Source of the DNA: Cupriavidus consociatus
GTDB taxonomy: Bacteria > Pseudomonadota > Gammaproteobacteria > Burkholderiales > Burkholderiaceae
Assembly (NCBI RefSeq): GCF_017814975.1
Contig: NZ_JAGIQA010000029.1
Span: 1 to 64,000, forward strand
Direction of reading: 5' to 3'
Length of the DNA stretch: 64,000 bases
The position numbers were made by a program, and so were the translations under genes. This document shows, piece by piece, positions 25,434 to 33,983 of this stretch. Every line of letters begins with the position of its first letter. Position 1 is the stretch's first letter. Below the pieces are notes generated by a model. The model did no database searches, had not been told where the DNA came from, and saw only the letters and a program-made list of their open reading frames with translations.

Positions 25434-26704
25434 AGCGGTTGCTTGCCGGGGCGCTCGCGCTGCTGGCCGCGAGCGGGACCTGTCACGCCAACGGCGCGGA
25501 GGAGGAAGCCGGCCTGGCGCTGGCCGACAGCACGCCCATCGAGGTCGTCGAGACCGGCAGCGCGCAGGTGAGCGTGGAGGGCGCGCTGCGATGGGCCACG
25601 AACCGGCCCGACAGCACTACCGACCCGGCGCAGCGGCTGTCCATCGACCTGGCCTTCCAGCGCGCGTTCCTGCCCGGCTGGAAGTTCGTCTTTGCGGATC
25701 GGCTCGATCTCAACGGCCCGGCCAGGTTCGTGGGAGACCCGGCCGCCATCAACACGCTCAAGGAATTCTACGTGAGCGGGCGAATCGGCGACGGCACCGT
25801 GCTCGCCGATGCGGGGCGCATCAACATGCGCCTGGGCGTGGCGACCGGGTTTAACCCCACCGATTACTTTCGTGAGGATGCGGTGCGCTCGGTGGTATCC
25901 GTCGATCCGGCAAGCCTGCGCGAGAACCGCCTCGGGACAGTGATGGCGCGCGGACAGGCGGTCTGGTCGGGTGGATCGGTCACCGCGCTGGTCGCACCGC
26001 GTCTTGCCGACGAAAAGAACGACAGCAACTTCGCCATCGACCTCGGCGCGACGAACCGCCGCACGCAGTGGTTGCTGGCCGGCACCGCGCGCCTGGTGGA
26101 CAACTTCTCGCCGCAATGGCTGCTGTACGGCAATGGGCGGGAAGGTGATTCGCCGCAGCTCGGCTGGAACGCCACGGCGTTGTTCAACCAGGCTTGCGTG
26201 GGCTTCTTCGAATGGACGGGCGGGCGCCGCTCCTCCACGTTGGCCCGCGCGCTAGGCCGGGATGGCAGCGACACGGCGTTCCGCTCCCAGCTCGCAACCG
26301 GCGCGACCTGCACCGCCAGCAACAACCTGTCGCTCACGCTGGAATACGACTACAACGGTGCCGCGCTAGACGGCAAGGGCTGGCGAGAGCTGCAGGCGGG
26401 GCCCCCGCAGGTGTACGCGGCCTATCGGGCGGCCGTCACCGCGGCGCAGGAACCCGCCACGCGCAACAGCGTGTTCGCGATGATCCGCTGGCAGAACGCC
26501 TTCATGCCACGCCTCGATCTCAGCGGGTTCATGCGCTTCAACGTGGAAGACCGCAGCCGCCTGAGCTGGGTCGAAGCGCGCTACCGCTTCGAACGCACCG
26601 ATCTGGCGTTGCAGTGGCAGATCAGCAGCGGCGCGCCGCTGTCGGAGTTCGGGGCGATGACGCAGCAGCGCCTGTGGCAAGTCCTGCTCAAGCACTATTT
26701 CTGA
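25430..26704 (+). CDS. outer-membrane beta-barrel protein
   Basis: 424 residues. ATG 25430 overlaps the upstream stop. A signal peptide (LLAGALALLAASGTCHA) is followed by alternating amphipathic strands and a C-terminal YRFERTDLALQWQISSG and LLKHYF, ending in Phe as barrel proteins do. This kind of barrel is often found next to COG2834 LolA-like proteins and FtsX transporters. It is the likely outer-membrane partner or acceptor of the export block. Confidence 0.75.
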   Translation: MKRLLAGALALLAASGTCHANGAEEEAGLALADSTPIEVVETGSAQVSVEGALRWATNRPDSTTDPAQRLSIDLAFQRAFLPGWKFVFADRLDLNGPARFVGDPAAINTLKEFYVSGRIGDGTVLADAGRINMRLGVATGFNPTDYFREDAVRSVVSVDPASLRENRLGTVMARGQAVWSGGSVTALVAPRLADEKNDSNFAIDLGATNRRTQWLLAGTARLVDNFSPQWLLYGNGREGDSPQLGWNATALFNQACVGFFEWTGGRRSSTLARALGRDGSDTAFRSQLATGATCTASNNLSLTLEYDYNGAALDGKGWRELQAGPPQVYAAYRAAVTAAQEPATRNSVFAMIRWQNAFMPRLDLSGFMRFNVEDRSRLSWVEARYRFERTDLALQWQISSGAPLSEFGAMTQQRLWQVLLKHYF

Positions 26705-26711
26705 GGGCCTC

Positions 26712-27491
26712 ATGCTAGACGTCTGGCTGACTTGGTCACCGCCGGCGCTTACGGGCTGGCTCTGCGAGCGTGAGCGCGCGCGCAGCCGGCGCTTTGTGCG
26801 CGAGTCGTTGCGGGCCCGGTTTATCGGCGCGCATGCGTTCAAGCGATGCGTGATGTCGGACTATGTGCCGGCCGTTGAGCCATCCGCGTGGCGCTATGCC
26901 GAAGGTGTGTACGGCAAGCCCGAGGCGACCGCGCCATTTCCGTACCGGTTCAATCTCAGCCACTGCGGGGCGGCGGTCGCCGTGGCGATCGCCTCGGGCG
27001 AGGTCGGCGTCGACATCGAATGCCACCGGCCGGTTGCAATGGCCGCAACGCTGGCTGAACGCGTGTTCCATCGTGGCGAGCGGCAGTGGCTGGCACGGCA
27101 GGCGAGCTTCGACGCGGCGTTCTTCCGGCTATGGACGCTGAAGGAGGCGTTGCTCAAGGCGGCCGGCATGGGCTTCCGGTTTCCGCCCGAGCAGGTCGGC
27201 TGGCAGGCGCTGGACGCCCCGCTGGCGCATGTCTGCTTCCATGGCCGGCGCTGGGCCGGCATCGGGCACCGGCTCGAGGGCGCCACGCTGGCCGTGGTGG
27301 TGCCATACGAGGAGGGAACCGCCGGGGCGCGCCTGCTGCAAACGCGAATGCGGGTGCCGGCGGCCGGAGCGGGCGACTTGCCCGCCTGCGCCAGGCTGGC
27401 GGCGGTCGCCGCGCCGGTGGGGATTGGCGGCGGGGTCGGCGGCAGGATCGGCGACACATCAGGATTTCTCAACCAGGAGCACCCGGCATGA
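26712..27491 (+). CDS. Sfp-type 4'-phosphopantetheinyl transferase
   Basis: 259 residues. The family motifs are FNLSHCGAAVAVAI (about 78-91), GEVGVDIECHRP (about 97-108) and FFRLWTLKEALLKAAG (about 137-152), giving the Mg- and CoA-binding Asp/Glu residues. It converts apo-carrier proteins to holo forms with CoA. It is needed for the ACPs and PCPs of the cluster, and its location within the cluster supports that job. Its last bases overlap the start of the RidA gene. Confidence 0.9.
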   Translation: MLDVWLTWSPPALTGWLCERERARSRRFVRESLRARFIGAHAFKRCVMSDYVPAVEPSAWRYAEGVYGKPEATAPFPYRFNLSHCGAAVAVAIASGEVGVDIECHRPVAMAATLAERVFHRGERQWLARQASFDAAFFRLWTLKEALLKAAGMGFRFPPEQVGWQALDAPLAHVCFHGRRWAGIGHRLEGATLAVVVPYEEGTAGARLLQTRMRVPAAGAGDLPACARLAAVAAPVGIGGGVGGRIGDTSGFLNQEHPA

Positions 27492-27889
27492 AGCAGTACT
27501 TCACCTCAGGGGCGGGATTGCCCCAATGGTCGGCCCCGATCAGTCACGCGGTCGTCGCAGGCGACACCTGCTACCTGAGCGGCCAGCTGGCACTCGACGC
27601 GCAGGGCCGGTACGTGCCCGGCAGTCCGGCAGAGGAGACACGGCTGGCGTTCGGCAACCTGTTCCGCGCGCTGGAGGCGGCGGGGTTCCGCCCTGACGAG
27701 CTCGTGTTCGTCGACATCGCCTTTGCCGACCTGGCTGCGGTCGCGGAGGTCAACGCGGTGTTCGCCGGGTTGTTCGACCCGGCGCGTCCTCCGGCGCGCA
27801 CCATCTACGAGGCGGCGGCGCTGCCATATGGCGGCAAGATCAAGGTGATGGGCGTGGCCGTGCGGGACCGAACTGCTGCCAGCCTATAG
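27488..27889 (+). CDS. RidA-family imine/enamine deaminase
   Basis: 133 residues from ATG 27488, which overlaps the PPTase stop. RidA features are YLSGQLALDAQGRYVPG, TRLAFGNLFRALEAAG and PPARTIYEAAALPYGGKI; the Arg that activates water in active RidA is present in PAR. RidA proteins hydrolyse 2-aminoacrylate and similar imines made by PLP enzymes. That fits the cluster's cysteine-synthase-like PLP enzyme, which could release such intermediates. Within clusters RidA homologues can also take catalytic tailoring roles. Confidence 0.85.
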   Translation: MKQYFTSGAGLPQWSAPISHAVVAGDTCYLSGQLALDAQGRYVPGSPAEETRLAFGNLFRALEAAGFRPDELVFVDIAFADLAAVAEVNAVFAGLFDPARPPARTIYEAAALPYGGKIKVMGVAVRDRTAASL

Positions 27890-27920
27890 CCGACGATTGG
27901 CGCCAGTGGCCACGCGGCGG

Positions 27921-29234
27921 TCATGGCGTGTCCGCGGCGGTCTGCACCGGGCCGGACAGTGCGCGCAGCAGGCTCTGCAACTGCGCCTGCTCGGCCTGTG
28001 TCAGGGCGAGCGGCTTGAGTTCTGAGTGCCCGACGGCCGCCCTCGGCGCAGCGCTGTAGTGGCGGATCACGTCCTCCAGCGTCACCAGCTGTCCCGCGTG
28101 CATGTACGGAGCACGCTGCGCGACATTGCGCAGGGTCGGCGTTTTGAAGGCGCCGAGCATGCGCGGGTCGTCTTGCGCGATGAACCGCAGTTCCTCGCAC
28201 TGCTCGGGGCGGGCATCGCTGAAACGGCCCAGGCAGTTGAACTCGTCGGCCATCACTGGCGCGATGGCCGCGGCGCGGCCGCGATCGGGATTACCCGGGT
28301 CGAGCGGTGCGATCCCAGTGTTGTGGAAATGGTGATCGCTTAGCAAGGGGCCGCTGTGGCACGTTGCGCATTGCGCCTTGCCGATGAAGAGCCGCAGGCC
28401 GGCTTTCTCATGCCTGTCCAGTGCATAGAGCAGGTCGGGGCGGCGCTCCACCACGCCACGAATGTATGTGTCGACGCGCGAGTTGCCATATCGCAGGCTC
28501 GCCTCGTAGGCCGCGATGGCCTTGCCCATGTTGGCGAAGACGCGCGAGACTGCTTCCTGCGAACGAGGGCGGAGTGCCTGCCACGCGGCGCGCTCATCAG
28601 CGGTGCCGTTCGGCGAGCCATGCGGTGGCAGCCCGGCGAGATCGGGCATCGGCCCGAACAGGGCCTCGTACTCGGCGCGGTAGTGCCGCTGGATCACGTG
28701 CGCGGCATGCAGACGGGTCTCGCCATGCTCAAGCGGATTCTCCATTGGGCCGAGCGCCTGCGCCCACAGGCTGTCTGCCCGTCCGTCCCAGAAGAAAAAG
28801 GGATTGGCGGCGATATCAACGACCGGCATGGTGCGTCGCTGACCCTTGCCGATGCCGATGCCGGTGCCCAGCGGGATGCCGTCCTGGAACTGGCGGGCCG
28901 GGTCGTGGCAGCTCGCGCAGGACACCGCGCCGTTACGACTGAACCGGGTGTCATGGAAGAGGCGCTCGCCGAGCCCAGCGGCTTGCGGCGACCTGGCGAC
29001 GCGGTTGGACGGATCGGCCGGTGCCGCGGCATTGGCGTCGTGGCGCATGGAGCCTAGGACGGCGCGCTCATCGTCCGTCCAGCGATCCGCGTTCTCTAAC
29101 CCCTGCCAGGTGTCGCGCAGCGATCCTGCCGTGGCGGCGAGCGCGGCTACGGCGAATGCCACGGCGAGCAGCAGATGCTTGCGGGGCAGTGTCCTTGGCG
29201 CGGCACGCTCGCGCGTTGTGTGCTGTTCGGTCAT
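27921..29234 (-). CDS. MauG/CcpA-type di-haem cytochrome c peroxidase
   Basis: 437 residues with an N-terminal membrane anchor or uncleaved signal (HLLLAVAFAVAALAATAG). Two haem c sites are visible: CASCH in the first third and CATCH in the second half. The surrounding GERLFHDTRFSRNG, FFWDGRADSLWAQALGPMENPLEHG and LRNVAQRAPYMHAGQLVTLEDVIRHY are typical of the bacterial di-haem peroxidase/MauG family. It acts in the periplasm on hydrogen peroxide or on an organic substrate. It is the last gene of the leftward operon. Confidence 0.9.
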   Translation of the reverse strand: MTEQHTTRERAAPRTLPRKHLLLAVAFAVAALAATAGSLRDTWQGLENADRWTDDERAVLGSMRHDANAAAPADPSNRVARSPQAAGLGERLFHDTRFSRNGAVSCASCHDPARQFQDGIPLGTGIGIGKGQRRTMPVVDIAANPFFFWDGRADSLWAQALGPMENPLEHGETRLHAAHVIQRHYRAEYEALFGPMPDLAGLPPHGSPNGTADERAAWQALRPRSQEAVSRVFANMGKAIAAYEASLRYGNSRVDTYIRGVVERRPDLLYALDRHEKAGLRLFIGKAQCATCHSGPLLSDHHFHNTGIAPLDPGNPDRGRAAAIAPVMADEFNCLGRFSDARPEQCEELRFIAQDDPRMLGAFKTPTLRNVAQRAPYMHAGQLVTLEDVIRHYSAAPRAAVGHSELKPLALTQAEQAQLQSLLRALSGPVQTAADTP

Positions 29235-29237
29235 GGC

Positions 29238-30179
29238 TCAGGCTTCCGTGAGCAGGCGCTGGATGTTGCCCGACATCAGCCAGACGCGTTGCTGGGGCGC
29301 CAGGCCGTGCAACGGGCCGTCCGCGGCGAGGAACATCTCCATCACCTTCTTGTGACCGCCGGAATTGCGAAACACCGGCCAGTCGGTGCCGAACAGAATC
29401 TTGTGATTGACCCCCATCCGGAACAGCTCGCCCAACGCGGCCTGCCAGCCGCCGGGGTGCATGGAGCCAAGGAACGCGCTGATGTCGAGATAGAGGTTCG
29501 GTCGGTATGCGCACAGGGCCGCGCACACGTCGGTGTAGTGGATCGCGCCATGCGCGAGAATGAAGTTGACTGCGGGGAAATCGATCGCGGCGCGCTCGAT
29601 GAGCAGCGGGTGCGAAAACGAAAAGTCGAGCGCGGGCGAGGTCGGGCCAATGTGCAGCAGCACCGGCAGGCCGTGAGCGCCGCAGATCTCATAGTAGGGA
29701 TAAAGGGCAGGGTCGCTCGGACTGTAGCCGCAGGGCGGGTACAGCTTGAGGCCGCGGAAGCCGTACTCGCGCACGCCCTTCTCGAACAGCGCTACGCCGT
29801 CAGCTCCCCAGCGCGGATCCACGCCGGCGAAAACTATCAGCCGCCCCGCGTGGCGCTGCGCGATGCGGTGATGCTCGGCGAACATCTCGGCGATCGTCAG
29901 TTCGCTGTCCATCACGTAGCTGAAGTCCGGCAGTAGTACCACGCTGCTTGCGATGCCGGCGGCGTCCATGTCGGCCGTCAGCGCATCGCCGTCATGGTCC
30001 TGGCTCTGCTTCAGGTACGTCTCAAGCACGTCCGCGAAGCTCTTCTTCACGCCGTTCGCCCGCAGCCGCGCCACGACGTTGCTGCAGAATCCTTCGTAGA
30101 AGGCCCGCGGGATGAAGCGCGTCGACGCGATGTGGCAATGAGCGTCGACGATCTCGCCGTCGTACAGGACCGCGCTCAT
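29238..30179 (-). CDS. amidohydrolase family 2 protein
   Basis: 313 residues. The metal-binding HxH lies at the N-terminus (IVDAHCHIAS), with GLKLYPPCGYSP, LLHIGPTSPALD and FILAHGA along the TIM barrel and LFGTDWPVF near the C-terminus, the pattern of family 2 (PF04909) hydrolases and decarboxylases. It is cytoplasmic. Its start overlaps the GNAT stop. It could hydrolyse an amide or decarboxylate an amino-acid precursor for the pathway. The substrate is unknown. Confidence 0.82.
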   Translation of the reverse strand: MSAVLYDGEIVDAHCHIASTRFIPRAFYEGFCSNVVARLRANGVKKSFADVLETYLKQSQDHDGDALTADMDAAGIASSVVLLPDFSYVMDSELTIAEMFAEHHRIAQRHAGRLIVFAGVDPRWGADGVALFEKGVREYGFRGLKLYPPCGYSPSDPALYPYYEICGAHGLPVLLHIGPTSPALDFSFSHPLLIERAAIDFPAVNFILAHGAIHYTDVCAALCAYRPNLYLDISAFLGSMHPGGWQAALGELFRMGVNHKILFGTDWPVFRNSGGHKKVMEMFLAADGPLHGLAPQQRVWLMSGNIQRLLTEA

Positions 30180-30853
30180 GCCGTACGCACTTCTGCCGCG
30201 CCGTCGCGGTCGACTGCGGGCTGCAACAAGGCAGTGATCCGGGCGACGGCGCGCTGCTTCAGATCCGTCACCTTCTGCATCATGAAGTGGCCCGCGTGCG
30301 TCTTGCCTTGCGCGCGCGCGTAATCGGGCAGCACGCCGTAGGTCTCAAAGCCGAAGTGCGTCCAGATCCGGTGGGCCGGCGTGTCGGCGCGCACGTCGAG
30401 CGTCACCAGCTCGACGCCGTCGGCCTCGCACTGCAGCGCGATCTCGACGAACGCCGCGGGCAGCACCGCGCCGCCCCGGTGGTCGCGGTGGATCATGCCC
30501 TTGGCGAGGTCGGTGATGTGGCGGTTGTTCGGGTTGAGGTTGCGGCGCAGCGTGCAGAGGCCGATCAGCGTGCTGTCATCCGCGAAGATCGTCAGTAGGC
30601 GGACCTTGCCGGCCGCGAGGTTGGCCCGCAGTTCCGCGATGTAGGCGTTGGCCTCGTCGTCATTGATCTGCTCGGCGAAACCGATGACCGGAGCGCTTTC
30701 CGTGGTGTCGCGCATCAGCGCGATGATGGGGGGCGCGAGGTCATCGCCAATCTCGGCCGCCCAGCGGTAGTGAATGTGTGCGGGTTGGCATGCGCCGCTG
30801 GTCACGGCATAGCGGGCGCCGTCTTCGGCGTGCATTCGCAGGGATTCGATCAT
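30176..30853 (-). CDS. GNAT-family N-acetyltransferase
   Basis: 225 residues from ATG 30853; a longer frame to 31129 would overlap the upstream gene and is rejected. The GNAT core is seen as LLTIFADDSTLIGLCTLRRN, GMIHRDHRGGAVLPAAFVEIAL (acetyl-CoA-binding region, slightly unusual) and HRIWTHFGFETYGVLPDYAR. It would transfer an acyl group from acyl-CoA to an amine, or self-protect against the product. It overlaps the amidohydrolase by four bases and follows the PLP enzyme by 17 bases. Confidence 0.8.
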   Translation of the reverse strand: MIESLRMHAEDGARYAVTSGACQPAHIHYRWAAEIGDDLAPPIIALMRDTTESAPVIGFAEQINDDEANAYIAELRANLAAGKVRLLTIFADDSTLIGLCTLRRNLNPNNRHITDLAKGMIHRDHRGGAVLPAAFVEIALQCEADGVELVTLDVRADTPAHRIWTHFGFETYGVLPDYARAQGKTHAGHFMMQKVTDLKQRAVARITALLQPAVDRDGAAEVRTA

Positions 30854-30870
30854 GGCTGTCGCAAGGAGGG

Positions 30871-31890
30871 TCAGAGGCAGGTTTGCGAGGTGTCGCGATG
30901 GCGCGACGGACTTTGTTTGAGTACGTCTTCGATGACGCCGCCGAGCTGGTGGGATCTGAGCCAGTGGTCGTCGTAGACGGTGTCCAGGTACTTCAGGCCG
31001 CTGTCGGCGAGCAGCAACACGACATTGGCGGGCCCGGACATGCCCCCGATATAGCGCCGCGCCGCGGCGACGACGGAGCCTGAGGAGCCGCCTAATAGCA
31101 GGCCTTCGTCGAGTGCAAGCCGCCGACACGAGACGAAGGCGTCGTGGTCGGAAATCTTGATCACCTCGTCCACCGAATCGGTGCGGATATTGCCAGGCTG
31201 GAAGCTCAGGCCCGTGCCGTTCTGCAGGAACGGCCGGAACGTGCCGCCGAATACCACCGAACCCTGCGGCTCAACGCCCAGCACGCGCGTCTCGGGGTTG
31301 CGCTCCTTCAGGTAACGGGCCACGCCGCTCAGGTGGCTGCCAGTGCTGGCGGAACTGACCACGGCATCAACGCGGCCGGCGAGCTGCGAGAAGATCTCGG
31401 GGCCGGTGGAGTAATAGTGTGCGTCGATGGCCGCTGGATTGTTGTACTGGTCCAGGTTGATGCAGTCCGGCAGCCTGCTCGCGATCGACCTCGCCACCGC
31501 AATACGCTTGCGCTGGTAGCTGCCGGTCTCGTCAGGCTTCTCCACCATTTCGACCTGACCGCCGAAGGCGTGCACAAGGTTGACATTGCTCTTCGGCGTT
31601 TTGGGGTCTAGCACGCAGATGAAGTGGTAGCCGCGCGTGGCGCACAGCATGGCGAGCGCGTGGCCCATGTTGCCGGAGGTGGACTCCACGACCGACCATC
31701 CTGGCTGCATCCCGTGGTCCCGCTCGGCACGGTTCAGCAGTTCGAGCGCACTGCGGTCCTTGATGCTGTATCCGGGGTTATGACATTCCAGCTTGCCGTA
31801 GACATGGATGCCGCGCTCGCGATCCGAAAGCGTCTTCAAGCTGATCAATGGGGTGTTTCCGATGAGCTCGGCGACACTGTTTGCGTACAT
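30871..31890 (-). CDS. cysteine-synthase-like PLP enzyme
   Basis: 339 residues, fold type II. The PLP lysine is in NPGYSIKDRSA, phosphate or substrate loops are STSGNMGHALAM and SASTGSHLSG, and the C-terminal PLP-ring contact is GGSSGSVVAAA. The family includes O-acetylserine sulfhydrylase, cystathionine beta-synthase and SbnA, the last of which makes a 2,3-diaminopropionate precursor for siderophores. The loops differ from housekeeping CysK, so a beta-replacement making a non-proteinogenic amino acid is likely. It is in an operon with the ACP and GNAT genes. Confidence 0.85.
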   Translation of the reverse strand: MYANSVAELIGNTPLISLKTLSDRERGIHVYGKLECHNPGYSIKDRSALELLNRAERDHGMQPGWSVVESTSGNMGHALAMLCATRGYHFICVLDPKTPKSNVNLVHAFGGQVEMVEKPDETGSYQRKRIAVARSIASRLPDCINLDQYNNPAAIDAHYYSTGPEIFSQLAGRVDAVVSSASTGSHLSGVARYLKERNPETRVLGVEPQGSVVFGGTFRPFLQNGTGLSFQPGNIRTDSVDEVIKISDHDAFVSCRRLALDEGLLLGGSSGSVVAAARRYIGGMSGPANVVLLLADSGLKYLDTVYDDHWLRSHQLGGVIEDVLKQSPSRHRDTSQTCL

Positions 31891-31961
31891 GAGTCGATCT
31901 CCGTGCAGCTGGTAGCGTTTGTGAAACGGCGGCGAGCGGCGGGTAGTGGTGTCGCCGGACG

Positions 31962-33500
31962 TCAGATTTCCCCCAGGACGAGCGCTCCGGCACGTTGCGC
32001 GGGCAGGGTGGCCAGTCGTGGATGCGGCGGCGCTGTGCCGGTGCCGTCGCGCACGAAGGCAAGCAGCAGTGCCGCCACGAGCTCGCTGTTCTGGTGGATG
32101 AAGTAGTGGCTGGCCTGGCGCATCTCGAAGTGCAGCGGTTCGCGCAGCCGGCCGCAGATATCGCGTGCCTTACTCGCACAGGTCATCGTGTCGCGCTCGC
32201 CGGTCACGAGCATCAGCGGCATTTCGAGCCCGCCGGCCGGCAGATGGTCCAGGCCATGGGTGCGGAAATTCAGCAGCTGCCGGCTGTAAGCGACCATGTT
32301 TTCCGGTGACAGGAACGGCGCGTGGAGCCAGTGTTGCGTGGCCGCGTCCATGCGCTCGAAGATCGCGGCGCCGTCCGGCTCGGGCGACGCGGCATCGTTG
32401 CGTTGCAGCAGGGAGACCATGGACTTCGCCATGCTCTGCGCCGCCTGCGGCATGCGGGCGACCAGCTGGCACATGGTGTTCAGGCTGACCTCGAACGACG
32501 AATCGGCGCCCGCGTCGCTGCGCGCGCCGGCAAATGACGGGGCAAGCAGCGCGAGCGACGCGATGGCCTCGGGCCTCGCGTGCGCCAGTTCGAGTGCGAG
32601 CTTGGCGCCGCCGCACCAGCTGGCCACGTGGCAGGACACGCGGCCTTCGGCGCGCAGGATCGCGCCAAAGCGGTGCAGGAAGATCGTGTGGGCATCGGGC
32701 GTCGCATAGTAGGTCTGAGGCACGCCGGAAGGCATCCCCGGCCCGTCGTCATCGGCCGGCACGAGGATCGTCATGTACGCGGAAACGTGCCGCACGAGGT
32801 CGTGCCAGACGTCGAGCGTCATGCCGAACGCGTTGACAAGCAGCAGGGCGGAGCCGCTGCGACCGTCGCCACCATTGCCACAGCGGTAATACGCGCTGCC
32901 GTCCGCGGTCGTACACCGTTGCAAGCCTGGCAGCGACTCAAAGGACGGCACGTCGCCGCGCGCGAGCACGGCCTCGCTTGCGGCGACGAGCGCGTTCACG
33001 CGCGCGCGCCAGTCGAGGGCGCTGTCTTGTGGCAGGCGGATCTCGCCGAGGGTCGCCGCTTCCGTCGCGTGCGTACCGCGCTGCTCGGCATCGAGGTGGC
33101 GCAAGTCCTGCAGCATCAGTTCCGAGACCGCGTCGGTCGTGCCAATGTCCCGTACCGGAATGCCGGCCGCGTCCGCCACTGCTGCAATCAGCGCACGCCA
33201 GGAACAGACGGGCGTGCCGTGCACCACATGATCACCGGGGGGCAACGTCCGCGCTGCGCCGGTCGGGAACGCCGCGAAGGCCATGGTGTCCACGTGACGG
33301 ATTTCGCCAGCGTCATCGGCCGGCAGCGCGAGCGGCACGGAGGCGAAATAATCGGCGCGCCGCCGGCGCACTTCATTTAGGGTCTCAGTCAGTCGGCGGA
33401 TCGCCTTGTCTAGCGGCGTGCCCGGTGAATCGACGCCGGAGTCGGCGTCTGGGTCCTCCGAGCGGCGCTGCGACTGGCGTTCGAGGTCGGTCATGTCCAT
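31962..33500 (-). CDS. alpha/beta-hydrolase with Cys nucleophile, putative (amino)acyl shuttle
   Basis: 512 residues. About 200 N-terminal residues are unlike common hydrolases; the rest is an alpha/beta-hydrolase with LLVNAFGMTLDVWHDL and the nucleophile elbow VASWCGGAKLA, in which the nucleophile is C296 instead of Ser. D437 (TGERD) and H465 (ASHYF) complete a triad. Cys-elbow members include PHA synthases and the aminoacyl transferases SyrC and CmaE, which move aminoacyl groups between carrier proteins. Its gene follows a free ACP gene by 12 bases, favouring the carrier-to-carrier role. This is inference. Confidence 0.75.
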   Translation of the reverse strand: MDMTDLERQSQRRSEDPDADSGVDSPGTPLDKAIRRLTETLNEVRRRRADYFASVPLALPADDAGEIRHVDTMAFAAFPTGAARTLPPGDHVVHGTPVCSWRALIAAVADAAGIPVRDIGTTDAVSELMLQDLRHLDAEQRGTHATEAATLGEIRLPQDSALDWRARVNALVAASEAVLARGDVPSFESLPGLQRCTTADGSAYYRCGNGGDGRSGSALLLVNAFGMTLDVWHDLVRHVSAYMTILVPADDDGPGMPSGVPQTYYATPDAHTIFLHRFGAILRAEGRVSCHVASWCGGAKLALELAHARPEAIASLALLAPSFAGARSDAGADSSFEVSLNTMCQLVARMPQAAQSMAKSMVSLLQRNDAASPEPDGAAIFERMDAATQHWLHAPFLSPENMVAYSRQLLNFRTHGLDHLPAGGLEMPLMLVTGERDTMTCASKARDICGRLREPLHFEMRQASHYFIHQNSELVAALLLAFVRDGTGTAPPHPRLATLPAQRAGALVLGEI

Positions 33501-33512
33501 TTCCCTGAAGGC

Positions 33513-33806
33513 TCAGTGCCTTGATCGGATCAGTGTCTCGATCAGGTCAACGGCATCGCCAATGGTGAGCATGTTCGCGAGCGCGTCGGTGTGATCCGCG
33601 AGGCTGATGCCGAAGCGCTCCTCGGCCAAGGCCACGAGACTGAGCATCGAAATCGAGTCGAGCATTAGGTCGCTGCCGAGCGTCGTCTCGGCGGTCAGCA
33701 CCTGCTCCGAGAGGTCGGTCGGCGCGATCTGCGGGACGAGCGAGACGAACGATTCGAAGATCGACGCCCGCTGCGCGGGCGCGAGCGGGCTTCCGGGTTG
33801 CTCCAT
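33513..33806 (-). CDS. free-standing acyl/peptidyl carrier protein
   Basis: 97 residues from ATG 33806, preceded by GGAG at eight bases; a longer frame to 33854 is less likely. The carrier signature LGSDLMLDSISMLSLV holds the serine that receives phosphopantetheine. The flanking helices (QRASIFESFVSLVPQIAP; ALANMLTIGDAVDLIETLI) are those of an ACP/PCP. It heads the leftward operon and probably carries the substrate that the neighbouring enzymes modify or transfer. Confidence 0.9.
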   Translation of the reverse strand: MEQPGSPLAPAQRASIFESFVSLVPQIAPTDLSEQVLTAETTLGSDLMLDSISMLSLVALAEERFGISLADHTDALANMLTIGDAVDLIETLIRSRH

Positions 33807-33839
33807 GGCGTTCTCCGGTGGATAGGCAAGGCGTAGAGA

Positions 33840-33846
33840 TTTATAC
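33840..33846 (-). promoter_or_regulatory. -10 box of the leftward ACP operon
   Basis: On the minus strand GTATAAA reads over these bases, with a start expected near 33834. The lux-box-like dyad centred at 33878.5 then lies at about -44, suitable for LuxR activation. Confidence 0.4.
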
Positions 33847-33868
33847 CGGTGCACCCGCGCGCCTGACT

Positions 33869-33888
33869 ACCTGCACGGGAGTACAGGG
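33869..33888. promoter_or_regulatory. lux-box-like dyad in the divergent biosynthetic promoter
   Basis: ACCTG-CACGGGAGTA-CAGGG matches CTG-N10-CAG (33871-33886) with near-symmetric flanks. It is the only such site in the 177-base gap between the divergent ACP and haem-oxygenase-like genes, so one site could control both biosynthetic operons. Confidence 0.55.
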
Positions 33889-33983
33889 TCCTCGACTCCA
33901 CAGAGGACTCCGTCCAAACGGACAGGTACCCACTGGCATCCCGTCCAATTACAGTGGCCACGACCAACGACAGGGAGCTTGTT

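Noticed and set aside
30854..31129. Longer N-terminus for the GNAT protein
   Set aside because: It would lie inside the upstream PLP-enzyme gene and adds Arg-rich sequence without family similarity.
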